Origin: Streptomyces aurantiacus | Lineage (GTDB): Bacteria > Actinomycetota > Actinomycetes > Streptomycetales > Streptomycetaceae | Length of the DNA stretch: 64,000 nt | Reading direction: 5' to 3' | Assembly: GCF_027107535.1 (NCBI RefSeq) | Contig: NZ_CP114283.1 | Location: 4,588,001 to 4,652,000, forward strand | Shown here: in pieces, positions 27,054-35,399 of the stretch | Position numbering within the stretch: the first letter of the stretch is position 1 | How the letters are laid out: each line of letters begins with the position of its first letter | The notes under the pieces: generated by a model | What the model was told of the DNA's origin: nothing | Database searches by the model: none | What the model saw: the letters and a program-made list of their open reading frames with translations, nothing else | Translations under genes and position numbers: made by a program

Positions 27054-27242
27054 TCACTTCCAGAACCGTGCCGAACGTGTCCGGTTAGGCGGTGTGCACG
27101 TGGTGCGCGGCGGCTGTGACAGTGTCCTGGGCCTGTTGGTCGGCGGTGGGTACGCCGACCGGTCTGCGCCCTGTCGAGCAGCTGCGCCAGCGGGGAGTCC
27201 GCCCCATAGGGGCGGTGCGGTCGGGGTCAGGGTGTCGGGCAT
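27054..27242 (-). pseudogene. Fragment of the MPDTLT small gene family
   Basis: Starts at ATG 27242 with GGAAGGAGCT upstream (MPDTLTPTAPPL), then must change frame to reach TADQQAQDTVTAAAHHVHTA near 27110. That part matches DEQREDAVTTAAHHV of the fragment at 18541. It is a broken copy of the same small gene; the leader is shared with 17115. The rest of 26888-27371 shows nothing else. Confidence 0.4.
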
Positions 27243-27371
27243 GTGGAGCTCCTTCCAGGGGTGTGCGGGGCCGGGCTGTCCGGTCCGCCGCTCCTGCTTC
27301 GGGCGCCGTGCTGTAGCGCGTGCCGGGGTCCGGAGCAGGACGGGGAATTGCCAGAGGCTGGGCATGGTGGT

Positions 27372-27486
27372 TCACGCCGTCAGGTCGTGGCGTGACTCGT
27401 GCACGTAGGAGCTCAGGTGGTCCGGGGTGCCGTCGTGGCACTCCAGGCAGATACCGATCGAGGTAGGTACTGGCGCAGAGCACTTA
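27372..27486 (-). pseudogene. Fragment of the CSAPVP/CLECHDG small gene
   Basis: Reads CSAPVPTSIGICLECHDGTP then DHLSSYVHESRHDLTA and stops at 27372. Its 5' part is removed by the insertion of IS copy B at 27487. It is homologous to the fragment at 14517-14640. Confidence 0.4.
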
Positions 27487-28608
27487 GAGGTCGTTTTCTT
27501 CCAGTGTTTTATCCCGGAATCAGATGTTTGGTCTGCGGTGTCGGGTCGCGCCAGGAGATGGTGTTCTCGCCGGTGAGGCGGCGGGCCATCAGGTCGGTCA
27601 TGGCGAGATGGATCATGGCTTCGGAGCGGGCGGGAAGGGTTTCGTAGTCGCGGGCCAGGCGGCGGTGGAGCATGAGCCATCCGTAGGTCCGCTCGACCGC
27701 CCACCGCTTCGGGATCGGGGTGAAACCCCTGGTCCCGGGTGTGCGGGCGGTGATTTCCATGTCGATGCCGAGGGTGGCGGCGTGCTCGACGAGGTGCTGG
27801 CGGTAGCCGCCGTCGACCCACACCTTGCGGATGCCGGGATGGCCGGCGGCAACCTGGTCGAGGAGCTGAGTGCCGGCCACGGAGTCCTGGACACTGGCCG
27901 CGGTGACCAGCACCGCCAGCAGCAGGCCGAGCGTGTCGGTCACGATGCTCCGCTTTCGGCCCACGATCTTCTTGCCGGCGTCGATGCCCTGGCTGGAGGC
28001 GTGAACGCTGGAGGAGGTCTTGACGCTCTGAGCGTCGATCACACAGGCCGACGGCTCGGACTCCCGTCCTTCCTTCTGTCGCAACAGCTGCCTGAGCAGA
28101 CCGTTGAGCTGGGCGAACACACCTTCCTGCTGCCACTTCGTGAAGTAGCCGTAGACCGTGTTCCAGTGCGGGAAGTCGTGCGGGAGGCAGCGCCACTGAA
28201 CCCCGGTCCGGTCCACATACAAGATCGCGTCCATGATGTCGCGCAGATCATGCTCGGGCGGCCGGCCGAAGTCCAGGGCCCTGCCGCGGCGCTCGAAGCG
28301 CCAGGCGGACAACACCGGCTCGACCAACCCCCAGCGGGCATCGGACAGATCACTCGGATACGGACGTCGCGCAGACATGCTTCCGGCATACCGCTCCGGA
28401 CCAAGTGCGCCCAGGCGCACATCGGTGACGGCAGAAGCACGCAGAAGAACCGGGCGTCCTGGGATGAGACAGGAACAAGCCTCATCCCGCACCGCCCGTC
28501 ACCCCATCCGATTCACAGGCCCCAATCACTCCCGCTGCCCCTTCCGCACCACAGTCCCACGCCCTGGGAACCGGTTTATATATAAGCAGTACGGATGAAA
28601 ACGACCTC
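27487..28608 (-). mobile_element. IS5-like element, copy B
   Basis: 1,122 bp, differing from copy A at three positions I can see (two in coding or leader sequence, one near the right end). TTA target duplications lie at 27484-27486 and 28609-28611; the right-hand TTA is shared with the adjoining element at 28612-29702. Confidence 0.93.
27509..28378 (-). CDS. IS5-family transposase, intact (copy B)
   Basis: 289 residues from ATG 28378, identical to the copy A protein except LLRQ in place of LSRQ near residue 100. The DDE residues are all present (CVIDAQSVK, VWVDGGY, AVERTYGW). The high identity of the two copies implies recent transposition or gene conversion. Confidence 0.9.
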   Translation of the reverse strand: MSARRPYPSDLSDARWGLVEPVLSAWRFERRGRALDFGRPPEHDLRDIMDAILYVDRTGVQWRCLPHDFPHWNTVYGYFTKWQQEGVFAQLNGLLRQLLRQKEGRESEPSACVIDAQSVKTSSSVHASSQGIDAGKKIVGRKRSIVTDTLGLLLAVLVTAASVQDSVAGTQLLDQVAAGHPGIRKVWVDGGYRQHLVEHAATLGIDMEITARTPGTRGFTPIPKRWAVERTYGWLMLHRRLARDYETLPARSEAMIHLAMTDLMARRLTGENTISWRDPTPQTKHLIPG

Positions 28609-28611
28609 TTA

Positions 28612-29702
28612 AAGAGTGTTTCGTCCTGGGGGAGTGTTTGGTTCGACGTCAGGTGTCGCGTCAGTTCAGGGTGGATTCGCGGGTCAGTCGTCTGCTTATG
28701 GGGTCGATCATCGCGAGGCGGATTATGGCTTCGGAGCGGTGCGGGTGGGTCTCGTAGTCGCGGGCGAGGCGGCGGTGGTGCATGAGCCAGCCGAAGGTCG
28801 GCTCGGCGACCCAGCGCCTCGGGATCACCTTGAAACCCTTTGCGGCAGGATCTCGGCGGACGACTTCGGCGTCGATGCCCGGGCGGGCGCCGTGGTCGAT
28901 GGCCTTGGTGTGGTAGCCGGAGTCGGTCCAGGCCTTTGTGACCTGCGGGTTCGCGGTGGCGATCCGGGACAGCAGGTGGATGCCGCCGGCGTTGTCCGAG
29001 ACGCTGGCGGCGGTGGCCCGGACGGCCAGGAGCAGGCCGAGAGTGCCGACGCCGATGTGGCGTTTGCGGCCTGCGATCTTCTTCCCTGCGTCGATGCCCT
29101 GACCGGTGGCCGGCGCGTTCGGGGAGGTCTTGACCCTCTGGGTGTCGAGCACGCAGGCGCTGGGCTCGGCGTCCCGGCCTTCGGCCTGTGGCACCAACTG
29201 GCGCAGGACGCCGTTGAGCTGGTCGAAGAGGCCGTCCTTCTGCCATGCGGCGAGGTACCCGTAGACGGTCTCCCACGGCGCGAAGTCGTGCGGCAGATAG
29301 CGCCATGGGATCCCGGTCCGGTCGGCATACGGGATGGCGTCCATGATCCGGCGCAGGTCATGCTGGGGCGGGTGCCCGATGTCCGGGCCCTTGCCCCTGC
29401 GCTCGGCTCGCCGGGCTGTCAGGGCGGGCCCGGTCAACTCCCAGCGGGCATCGGACAGATCGCTGGGATACGGGCGCTGTCGCGTCATGTTGCGTTGGTA
29501 CCGTCGCGAGCAGCCTGTCCCCAGGGCGCAAACGGCGTCATGCGGGGGAGCTTTGGGATCAGACAGGAGCGAACTGCCTGAAACGGCCCGCCCGATGACA
29601 CCCTTCGCCACATACACCCCATGATGCGCCAGGGCTCCAGCAGTCCCAGACCGACGCACCACTGAAGTATCACCAAACACACCCACCGGGACAAACACTC
29701 TT
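28612..29702 (-). mobile_element. IS5-like element, third type
   Basis: 1,091 bp with ends aagagtgtttcgtcc and gggacaaacactctt, flanked by TTA at 28609-28611 (shared with copy B) and 29703-29705. It lies in the same orientation as copy B. Confidence 0.87.
28661..29488 (-). CDS. IS5-family transposase, diverged
   Basis: 275 residues from ATG 29488 (TRQRPYPSDLSDARWELTGP). The open frame is complete, but the motifs are altered from the family norm: CVLDTQRVKTS for VIDAQSVK, TDSGYHTKAI for VDGGY, and VAEPTFGWLMHHRRLARDYE for VVERTFGWL. The catalytic acids survive, but the loss of the conserved Arg after Glu suggests reduced activity. Confidence 0.85.
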   Translation of the reverse strand: MTRQRPYPSDLSDARWELTGPALTARRAERRGKGPDIGHPPQHDLRRIMDAIPYADRTGIPWRYLPHDFAPWETVYGYLAAWQKDGLFDQLNGVLRQLVPQAEGRDAEPSACVLDTQRVKTSPNAPATGQGIDAGKKIAGRKRHIGVGTLGLLLAVRATAASVSDNAGGIHLLSRIATANPQVTKAWTDSGYHTKAIDHGARPGIDAEVVRRDPAAKGFKVIPRRWVAEPTFGWLMHHRRLARDYETHPHRSEAIIRLAMIDPISRRLTRESTLN

Positions 29703-29704
29703 TT

Positions 29705-30592
29705 ACTGATCATTTCAGAATGAGTCGAGCTGCGGGTCGTGTGCCCGACGATCTTGGTGGGCATGGTGTCGGGGATGCGTGCCGATCTTGTTCCTGACGA
29801 CCTGTGGGAGCGGGTGGCCCCGCTGCTGCCGCCTGCTCCCGAGCGCCGCCGTCGGCATCCGGGACGGTTGCGCGTTCCCGACCGAGTGGCACTCGCCGGC
29901 GTGATGTACGTGCTGCGGACGGGTGTCGCATGGCGTGATGTCCCCGCGGAGAGGGTGGGCTGCTCCGGGGTGACGGCCTGGCGCCGGCTGCGGGACTGGA
30001 CCGAGGCGGGTGTGTGGCCGCGTTTGCACGCTGTCCTGCTGACCGAGCTTCGCCGCGCCGGCCTGCTGGACCTGGATGACTGCTCCGTCGACGGGTCGCA
30101 CGTCCGGGCCCTCAAAGGGGGGATCACACCGGCCCTTCACCCGTCGACCGTGCCCGCCCCGGCTCGAAGCACCACCTGGTCGTCGACCGTCACGGAACCC
30201 CGCTCGCCGCCACGCTCACCGGCGGCAACCGGCACGACGTCACCCAGCTCCTGCCCCTGCTGGACGCCATCCCACCGGTTCAGGGACTTCGGGGACGCCC
30301 CGCCGCAAACCCCGGCGTCTGTACGCCGACCGGGGCTATGACTTCGACAAGTACCGCCGCCTGCTGCGCCAGCGCGGCATCAAACCCCTGATCGCCCGGC
30401 GCGGCGTCGTCCACGGCTCCGGACTGGGCAAGGTGCGCTGGGTGGTCGAGCGCGCCTTCGCCTGGCTGCACCAGTTCAAACGACTCCGCACCCGCTACGA
30501 GCGACGCGCCGATCTCCACCAGGGCCTGCTCGAACTGGCCTGCAGCCTCATATGTCTCCGCCGCCTACGAACCTCATCCTGAAACGATCAGT
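29705..30592 (+). mobile_element. Short IS5-like element
   Basis: About 0.89 kb with imperfect ends actgatcatttcag and ctgaaacgatcagt. The left end lies directly against the TTA of the previous element. The right flank is TTG, so no clean duplication is visible. The right end supplies the stop codon of the truncated gene at 30588-30911. Confidence 0.8.
29774..30582 (+). pseudogene. IS5-family transposase, three frames
   Basis: OrfA (near 29774, MRADLVPDDLWERVAPLLPP) runs to CSVDGSHVRALKGG, where AAAGGGGGG at about 30114-30122 is a plausible programmed -1 site. The next frame gives SKHHLVVDRHGTPLAATLTG and RHDVTQLLPLLDAI. A further shift near 30290 is needed for RRLYADRGYDFDKYRRLLRQ and RWVVERAFAWLHQFKRLRTR. 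The second shift is probably inactivating. Confidence 0.8.
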
Positions 30593-30911
30593 TGGCTACG
30601 CTGTACCACCCCGGCCGCACCTCGGTCAGAAGCGGTTGCAGCGACTGCACTGCGGACCGCAGGTCCTGATCCGTGACGTCAAGAGGCTCCGGCAGGCTCA
30701 GCCCGTACCCGCGCAGCCGCCAGAGGTCGAAGACCTCACTCCCGTCGGCTGCGAAGTCCAAATCGACCTCAGTGCCGTTGTCGCCGACGAAGAGGCACCC
30801 TGCCCCGTGGACCTTGTAGAAGTAGGTGCCGATGTGATCACTCCGGCTGATCCGGCGCGAACGGGCCAGGCCAACGACGTCCACCAGCCGCTCAAGCGAG
30901 GGGATCGCCAC
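30588..30911 (-). pseudogene. Hypothetical protein truncated by an IS (DUF6896-like)
   Basis: 107 codons: MAIPSLERLVDVVGLARSRR, HIGTYFYKVHGAGCLFVGDN and GTEVDLDFAADGSEVFDLWR, then LRGYGLSLPEPLDV. It matches the general pattern of DUF6896-type small proteins (a GxGC.V motif followed by EVDxD). The stop codon lies inside the inverted repeat of the IS element, so the natural C-terminus was replaced by insertion, but most of the domain remains. Confidence 0.55.
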
Positions 30912-31062
30912 CCTCGGGTCCGAAGGCTGTATGGGGACGGGGGGTTGCGTGCGGGTGTGTGCGGCTGCCGGGGCTGTGCCTTAGGGGTTCCTCGGTCGCA
31001 CGGCTTTGCTGGGTTCTCCTGGGTGTATTGCGGACCGGTTCCAGGTATATGCCGGAGCCGGG

Positions 31063-31167
31063 GTGACCGTCCTCTTGGCCATGGTCTTCCCGGAACATGT
31101 CGAAGAGGGTATTGCGACCCTGCGCTCTCTGGCGGAGGCCATGGACAGGGCCGGGGTGGGGGACTGA
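31063..31167 (+). CDS. Very small hypothetical ORF or gene tail
   Basis: 34 codons from GTG 31063 (TVLLAMVFPEHVEEGIATLR, SLAEAMDRAGVGD). It looks protein-like and may be the C-terminal tail of a lost regulator. The rest of 30912-31302 contains only the terminator at 31208. Confidence 0.25.
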   Translation: MTVLLAMVFPEHVEEGIATLRSLAEAMDRAGVGD

Positions 31168-31207
31168 GGTGCGGTTGCGCCGCTGTACCGCGACATCCGC
31201 GGCTGAA

Positions 31208-31232
31208 GAGGCCCGCCCCGGAGCGGGCCTCG
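31208..31232 (-). terminator. Terminator hairpin at the left cluster edge
   Basis: Arms gaggcccgc and gcgggcctc around ccccgga, 70 bases downstream of the multicopper oxidase stop on the minus strand. Confidence 0.75.
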
Positions 31233-31302
31233 TCTTGACGGCATCGCTCAGGGTTTCCTGGGCTTGTCTGGGTGTGTGTGGGGGTGGTGGGGGTGGGTGG
31301 GG

Positions 31303-32886
31303 TTAGTGGGTGGTGAAGTCGGCCATCATGGCCATGTCTTCGTGTTCGAGGTTGTGGCAGTGGATCATGTAGGTGCCGGGGTAGTGGGTGAAGTGGGTGG
31401 TTATTTCGACGGCTTCGGCGGGGTGGAGGTTGATGGTGTCTTTCCAGCCGTGGTCGAAGGTTCCGGGGGTGTGGTTGTTGCGGGTCAGGACCTGGAAGTG
31501 GTTGAGGTGGAGGTGGATGGGGTGGTGGAAGTTGGTGGTGAACCGCCAGATTTCTATTTGGCCGAGTTGGGGGCGGGCCAGTGTGTGTCCTGGTTTGTAT
31601 TCTTTGCCGTTGATGGTCCAGCCTGTGGTGGAGCCGCGGAAGTGGAAGTCGCGGGTGATGGTGGCCCGGCTTGGGTCGAGGCGGGGTATGTCGCTGAGTC
31701 GGTGGGGGACTCTGGTGTCGTCGTGGGGGGAGCCGGAGCCGGTGTCGAAGCGCATGATCTGGGCTGTGGGGCCGTCTGCGTTGCGGTTGAGGAGGCGTAC
31801 TTGGGTGCCGGGGCGGTAGCGGGAGAAGTCGATGATGATGTCGAAGCGTTCGCCGGGGGCGATGTCCAGGGTGTCGTGGGGGCGGGGGGTGTTGAGGAGT
31901 CCGCCGTCGCTGCCGATCTGGAGGAGGCCGCCGCCGCCTGGGGGCTGGGGGTCGAGTTGCAGTGTGTACAGGCGGGCGTTGGAGGCGTTGAGGAGGCGTA
32001 GCCGGTAGCGCAGCCGTTGGGTGTGGTGCACGGGCCAGGGGGCGCCGTTGACGAGGATGACGTCGCCCAGGACGCCGTTCATGTAGGTGTCGGTGACGCC
32101 TGGGGTGTGCAGCTGGGGGTCCAGGGCGGGGTAGCGGAATGATCCGTCGGCGGCGAACGAGCGGTCTGTGATCATGAGGGGGATGTCCCGGTCGCCGCGG
32201 GGCAGTTCCAGTTGTTCTTCTTCGTCGTCGTGGATGAGGTGGAATCCGGCGAGTCCCATCCAGACGGCGGTGCCGGTGTAGCTCATGCGGTGGTCGTGGT
32301 ACCAGAGGGTCGCGGCGCGCTGGTCGAGGGGGTAGGTGTAGGTGCGGGTTCCTTCGGTGAGGTCCATGGGGTGGTGGCCCATGGATGAGCCGTGGGGTCC
32401 GCCGTTCATGTCCTGGTGGACGCGGTGGGCGTCGTAGGAGCCGTCGGCGGGCAGGATCAGGGAGGTGGGGTAGCCGTCGCTGGCTGCCGGGGTGTGGCCG
32501 CCGTGCAGGTGGACCACGGCGGGGCGGTCGAGTTCGTTGCGGTGGCGTACGACGGTGCGGCGTCCCGAGCGGGAGACGATGGTCGGTCCGGGGAAGGTGC
32601 CTGCGTAGGTCCATGCCGGGGTGCGCAGTCCGGGCAGGATCTCCAGTTCGGTGTGTTGCTGGGTGATGTCGTAGTGGTCTGTGGTGCCGCTGGTCGATGT
32701 GGGGGCCAGCACGCGGGGGATCGGCAGGGGGGTGCGGAAGGGGGCCGGCAGTTCGGTCTGGCTGGGGAGCACGGTGCCGGGGCGGCCCTCGCGTGCGTAG
32801 CGGCTCAGTGCCGGCCAGCCGGCCGCGGTCAGGGCGCCGGCGCCGAGCATCGCCCCGCCGGCGCCCAGCAGGGTGCGCCGCCTCAT
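31303..32886 (-). CDS. Multicopper oxidase (laccase/phenoxazinone synthase-like)
   Basis: 527 residues from ATG 32886, which overlaps the upstream stop (ATGA). The N-terminus MRRRTLLGAGGAMLGAGALT is a Tat-like signal (RRRTLL), so the folded copper enzyme is probably exported. All four copper-binding segments are present: HLHGGHT, WYHDHRMSY, HPIHLHLNHFQ and MIHCHNLEHEDMAMM, giving the type 1 and trinuclear copper sites. It resembles bacterial CotA-type and phenoxazinone-synthase-type oxidases. In the cluster it could oxidise or couple a phenolic naphthalene product using O2. It is in an operon with the small membrane protein and preceded by a SARP-like heptamer array. Confidence 0.92.
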   Translation of the reverse strand: MRRRTLLGAGGAMLGAGALTAAGWPALSRYAREGRPGTVLPSQTELPAPFRTPLPIPRVLAPTSTSGTTDHYDITQQHTELEILPGLRTPAWTYAGTFPGPTIVSRSGRRTVVRHRNELDRPAVVHLHGGHTPAASDGYPTSLILPADGSYDAHRVHQDMNGGPHGSSMGHHPMDLTEGTRTYTYPLDQRAATLWYHDHRMSYTGTAVWMGLAGFHLIHDDEEEQLELPRGDRDIPLMITDRSFAADGSFRYPALDPQLHTPGVTDTYMNGVLGDVILVNGAPWPVHHTQRLRYRLRLLNASNARLYTLQLDPQPPGGGGLLQIGSDGGLLNTPRPHDTLDIAPGERFDIIIDFSRYRPGTQVRLLNRNADGPTAQIMRFDTGSGSPHDDTRVPHRLSDIPRLDPSRATITRDFHFRGSTTGWTINGKEYKPGHTLARPQLGQIEIWRFTTNFHHPIHLHLNHFQVLTRNNHTPGTFDHGWKDTINLHPAEAVEITTHFTHYPGTYMIHCHNLEHEDMAMMADFTTH

Positions 32887-33311
32887 GTGGCCGGCTCCGG
32901 CTGGGGGGTCTGGTCCGGGGTGCGGACGGCGGCCGGGGCCCGGGCGGGCAGGGGGGTGGTCATCACGCGGTGGGAGAGCACCGCGACGGCGGAGACGAGG
33001 ATGACGCCGAGCAGGACGTGCAGGGCGACGCTGCGGGCGAGTCCGAGGGCGATCTGGGCCACGAGTGCCAGCAGCACGACGACCGAGGCGGGGAACACCG
33101 CGGCGGGTCCGCCGCGGCGGCGCACGAAGAACGCGGCGACGGCCATCAGGAGGGCGGCCACTGTGATGACACGGCCGAGTGTTCCGTGCATCGCCAGCAT
33201 GTCGAAATGGCCGCCGAGAAAGCCTCCGGCCAGGGCGACCTGAACGAGCATCAGAATCGACTGGAATGCCGCGGTGATGCGCAAGGACAGCAGAGCGGGG
33301 CGCAAGGACAT
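32883..33311 (-). CDS. Small four-helix membrane protein (DUF6220-like)
   Basis: 142 residues from ATG 33311. Four hydrophobic stretches: ITAAFQSILMLVQVALAGGF, VITVAALLMAVAAFF, AVFPASVVVLLALVAQIALG and VALHVLLGVILVSAVAVLSH. A His-rich loop (GGHFDMLAMHGTLGR) could bind haem or metal. It precedes and overlaps the multicopper oxidase, so it may serve in copper delivery or electron transfer for it. That role is an inference from the operon only. Confidence 0.7.
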   Translation of the reverse strand: MSLRPALLSLRITAAFQSILMLVQVALAGGFLGGHFDMLAMHGTLGRVITVAALLMAVAAFFVRRRGGPAAVFPASVVVLLALVAQIALGLARSVALHVLLGVILVSAVAVLSHRVMTTPLPARAPAAVRTPDQTPQPEPAT

Positions 33312-33362
33312 ACCGCTGATCCAACCCGGATGCCCGGCGGCCTGCAACCCGGATCCGGCCTT

Positions 33363-33402
33363 TTGGCAGGGCAGTTGAGCGATCCTCAAGTGACCCTCGA
33401 AC
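33363..33402 (-). promoter_or_regulatory. SARP-like heptamer array upstream of the oxidase operon
   Basis: On the plus strand, ttggc (33363), gttga (33374), ctcaa (33385) and ctcga (33396) lie exactly 11 bp apart; on the minus strand these are TCGAG/TTGAG/TCAAC-type boxes. The array is 52-92 bp upstream of the small membrane gene. Confidence 0.6.
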
Positions 33403-33439
33403 GGGCAGGGACGATAAAGCCATCGGGTGGGGTGGAGAT

Positions 33440-34387
33440 CGAGCCACAGGTTCTCTTCGGGCTGTGTGGTGTGCTGTCCGCCCGGTGCGGGACGCGTCTC
33501 ATGCCCGCCGGCCCCGCCCTCCCTTTTTTCTTCTTTTTTGGGGGGAGGTGTTGCGCGGGCGGTGTTCATCTTTGACGCAGTTGGTCGGCCGGGAAGGTCC
33601 GCCGTCGCTGACGGCTGCGGATTGCGGCCGGCATGTTTCCCGTTCACCGGAAAACGGGCCGGCTGTTTCCCCCCGTTGGCGAAAAGGGGCCTTTCCCGCC
33701 CGCCCGGCCGGTAGGGCACGGCCGGGCGGGCGGCGTCGATGGCTCCGCATGGTGTCCTGCCGTCGCTGACACGGGCGCACCGCAGGGCACGGGTACGGGT
33801 GCTGACGCACCGGCGGGTACGGGCGCGGGTGCGGCGGATGCGGGCGCACCGCCGGGCACGGGTACGGGTGCTGACGCACCGGCGGGTGCTGACGCACCGG
33901 CGGGTGCGGGCGCACCGGCGGGCGGGTGCTGACGCACCGTCGGGTGCGGGTGCGGGTGCGGGTGCGGGTGTCCTGGTGTGGCCGTGCCGGGAGGGCCGTG
34001 CCCGGGCTTGAGCGCCGCGTTGCCCGGGTGCTCTGCGGGAGGGTCCTCACGCGCCGGCCGGGCGCCCGGGAGTGGGGTTCCCGCAGGCAGGGGCGCCGCG
34101 GGGGTGGGGTTCTCGCCGGCAGGGGGTCCGGGTGCATCAGGGGAGGGCGGCGGTGGCGGGGGCGCAGGAGCGTTTCGAGAGGGCGCCGGTGCCACCGTCT
34201 CGGAAAGGGCGCCGTCGCTGTCGCTGTGGGGGTGTGGGGGAGCGCGGTGGTGGTGGCGGGGTTCGCGGCGGCCGGTGACGGCGGCACCCGCGGCACCCGC
34301 GGCGGCGGCGGGCTGGGCGGTGGCCGGGTTGCTGTGGCGGGTTGGGCGGTGGTGGTGGGTTGGGTGGTCTGGTTCTTCGGGGGGTGG
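33440..34387. other. Non-coding stretch with GC-rich short repeats
   Basis: About 0.95 kb without a gene I can support. From about 33773 to 33990 it is a minisatellite of gggtgctgacgcaccggc-type units and gggtgc hexamers. Open frames through it would encode only Gly/Ala/Pro/Arg low-complexity sequence. It separates the oxidase operon from the methyltransferase/type III PKS operon. Confidence 0.6.
33773..33990. repeat. Minisatellite of GC-rich degenerate repeats
   Basis: Repeated gctgacgcaccggcgggt and gggtgc units with irregular length. There are no fixed spacers, so it is not a CRISPR array. It is probably unstable by slippage. Confidence 0.75.
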
Positions 34388-35386
34388 TCAGCGGGCGATG
34401 ACGAGTGTGGCGGGGGAGGGGGTGGGGTGGAAGGAGATGGTTTCGAAGCCGGCTTCGGTCAGCCAGGCGGTGTAGTCGGCGCGGCGCCATGTTCCGCCGT
34501 TGTTGCTTTTGAGGAGCATTTCCGAGGCGAACAGGAGGGGGAAGGCGGGGCCGCTGCGGTCGTCCTCGACGATGTAGTCGCATACGACGAGGGTGCCGCC
34601 GGGGGTGAGGGCGTTGCGGAGTTTGGTGAAGACGGCTGTGTTGTCTTGGGGTCCTTCCTGGTGGGCGACGTGGGAGTAGACGGCCACGTCGTAGGCGGCG
34701 GTGTCGAGCGGGACGGTGTGGAAGTCACCGTCCAGGCTCGTGAACCGGTCGGTGAGGCCGTGCTGGGCGAGCAGGCGGCGGGCGATGGCGTTGATGGGCT
34801 GCCAGTCGAGCTGTGTGGCGCGGGCGGCGGGGTTGAGGCGCAGCCACAGGGAGGAGAAGATGCCTGATCCGCCGCCCACGTCGAGGATCGAGAGGTGGGT
34901 GCGTCCGGCCAGGTCCAGGAGGCCGGCGGCGGTGTGTGCGGCGGTGACCGACAGGCCGGCGATGGCGGTGACGACGTTTTCCCAGTGGGGGTTGTCGGCG
35001 ACCTCCACCATCGGGGCGGTCTGCGGGCCTCCGGCGGCGAACACGCCGAGGCGGCCTGCGAGTTTGTCCATTTCGGCGAGTTTGAGCTGGGCGAAGCCGC
35101 TGATGTCGGTGGGCTGTCCGTGGACCAGGTACAGCGCGGCTTCGGGGGTGTTGCGGTAGGTGCCGTCGCTTGTGGTGAGCAGTCCCAGGCCGACGAGCCC
35201 GTCGAGGAGGGTCTGCATGCCGCGTTCGGCCAGGCCGGTCTTCTCGGCCAGCGGGCCGGCACGGTCCAGGCCGCCGTGGATGAGGGTGAACAGCGCGTGC
35301 CCGGTGGCCACGCCGAGGAGGCCGGTGGCCCAGTAGCCGCTGGCGATCTCCAGGATCCGGTGGGGGGAAGGCAGGGTGCCCGTCAT
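34388..35386 (-). CDS. SAM-dependent O-methyltransferase (small-molecule, COMT-like)
   Basis: 332 residues from ATG 35386 (AGGAG site). An N-terminal dimerisation/winged-helix domain (ILEIASGYWATGLLGVATGH, ERGMQTLLDGLVGLGLLTTS) is followed by the SAM-binding fold LSILDVGGGSGIFSSLWLRL near residue 175. A later segment, TLVVCDYIVEDDRSGPAFPL, follows the catalytic-His region. It belongs to the O-methyltransferase family 2 found in polyketide clusters. It lies 14 bp downstream of the type III PKS and so probably methylates a hydroxynaphthalene product. Confidence 0.88.
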   Translation of the reverse strand: MTGTLPSPHRILEIASGYWATGLLGVATGHALFTLIHGGLDRAGPLAEKTGLAERGMQTLLDGLVGLGLLTTSDGTYRNTPEAALYLVHGQPTDISGFAQLKLAEMDKLAGRLGVFAAGGPQTAPMVEVADNPHWENVVTAIAGLSVTAAHTAAGLLDLAGRTHLSILDVGGGSGIFSSLWLRLNPAARATQLDWQPINAIARRLLAQHGLTDRFTSLDGDFHTVPLDTAAYDVAVYSHVAHQEGPQDNTAVFTKLRNALTPGGTLVVCDYIVEDDRSGPAFPLLFASEMLLKSNNGGTWRRADYTAWLTEAGFETISFHPTPSPATLVIAR

Positions 35387-35399
35387 CGTGTTCTTCTCC

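Noticed and set aside
19107..28608. True composite transposon bounded by IS copies A and B
   Set aside because: Each copy has its own complete target duplication (TCA and TTA), showing separate insertions; the outer flanks do not match each other.
33773..33990. GC-rich repeats as a CRISPR array or a coding region
   Set aside because: Units vary in length, have no spacers, and any frame gives only low-complexity Gly/Ala/Arg sequence.
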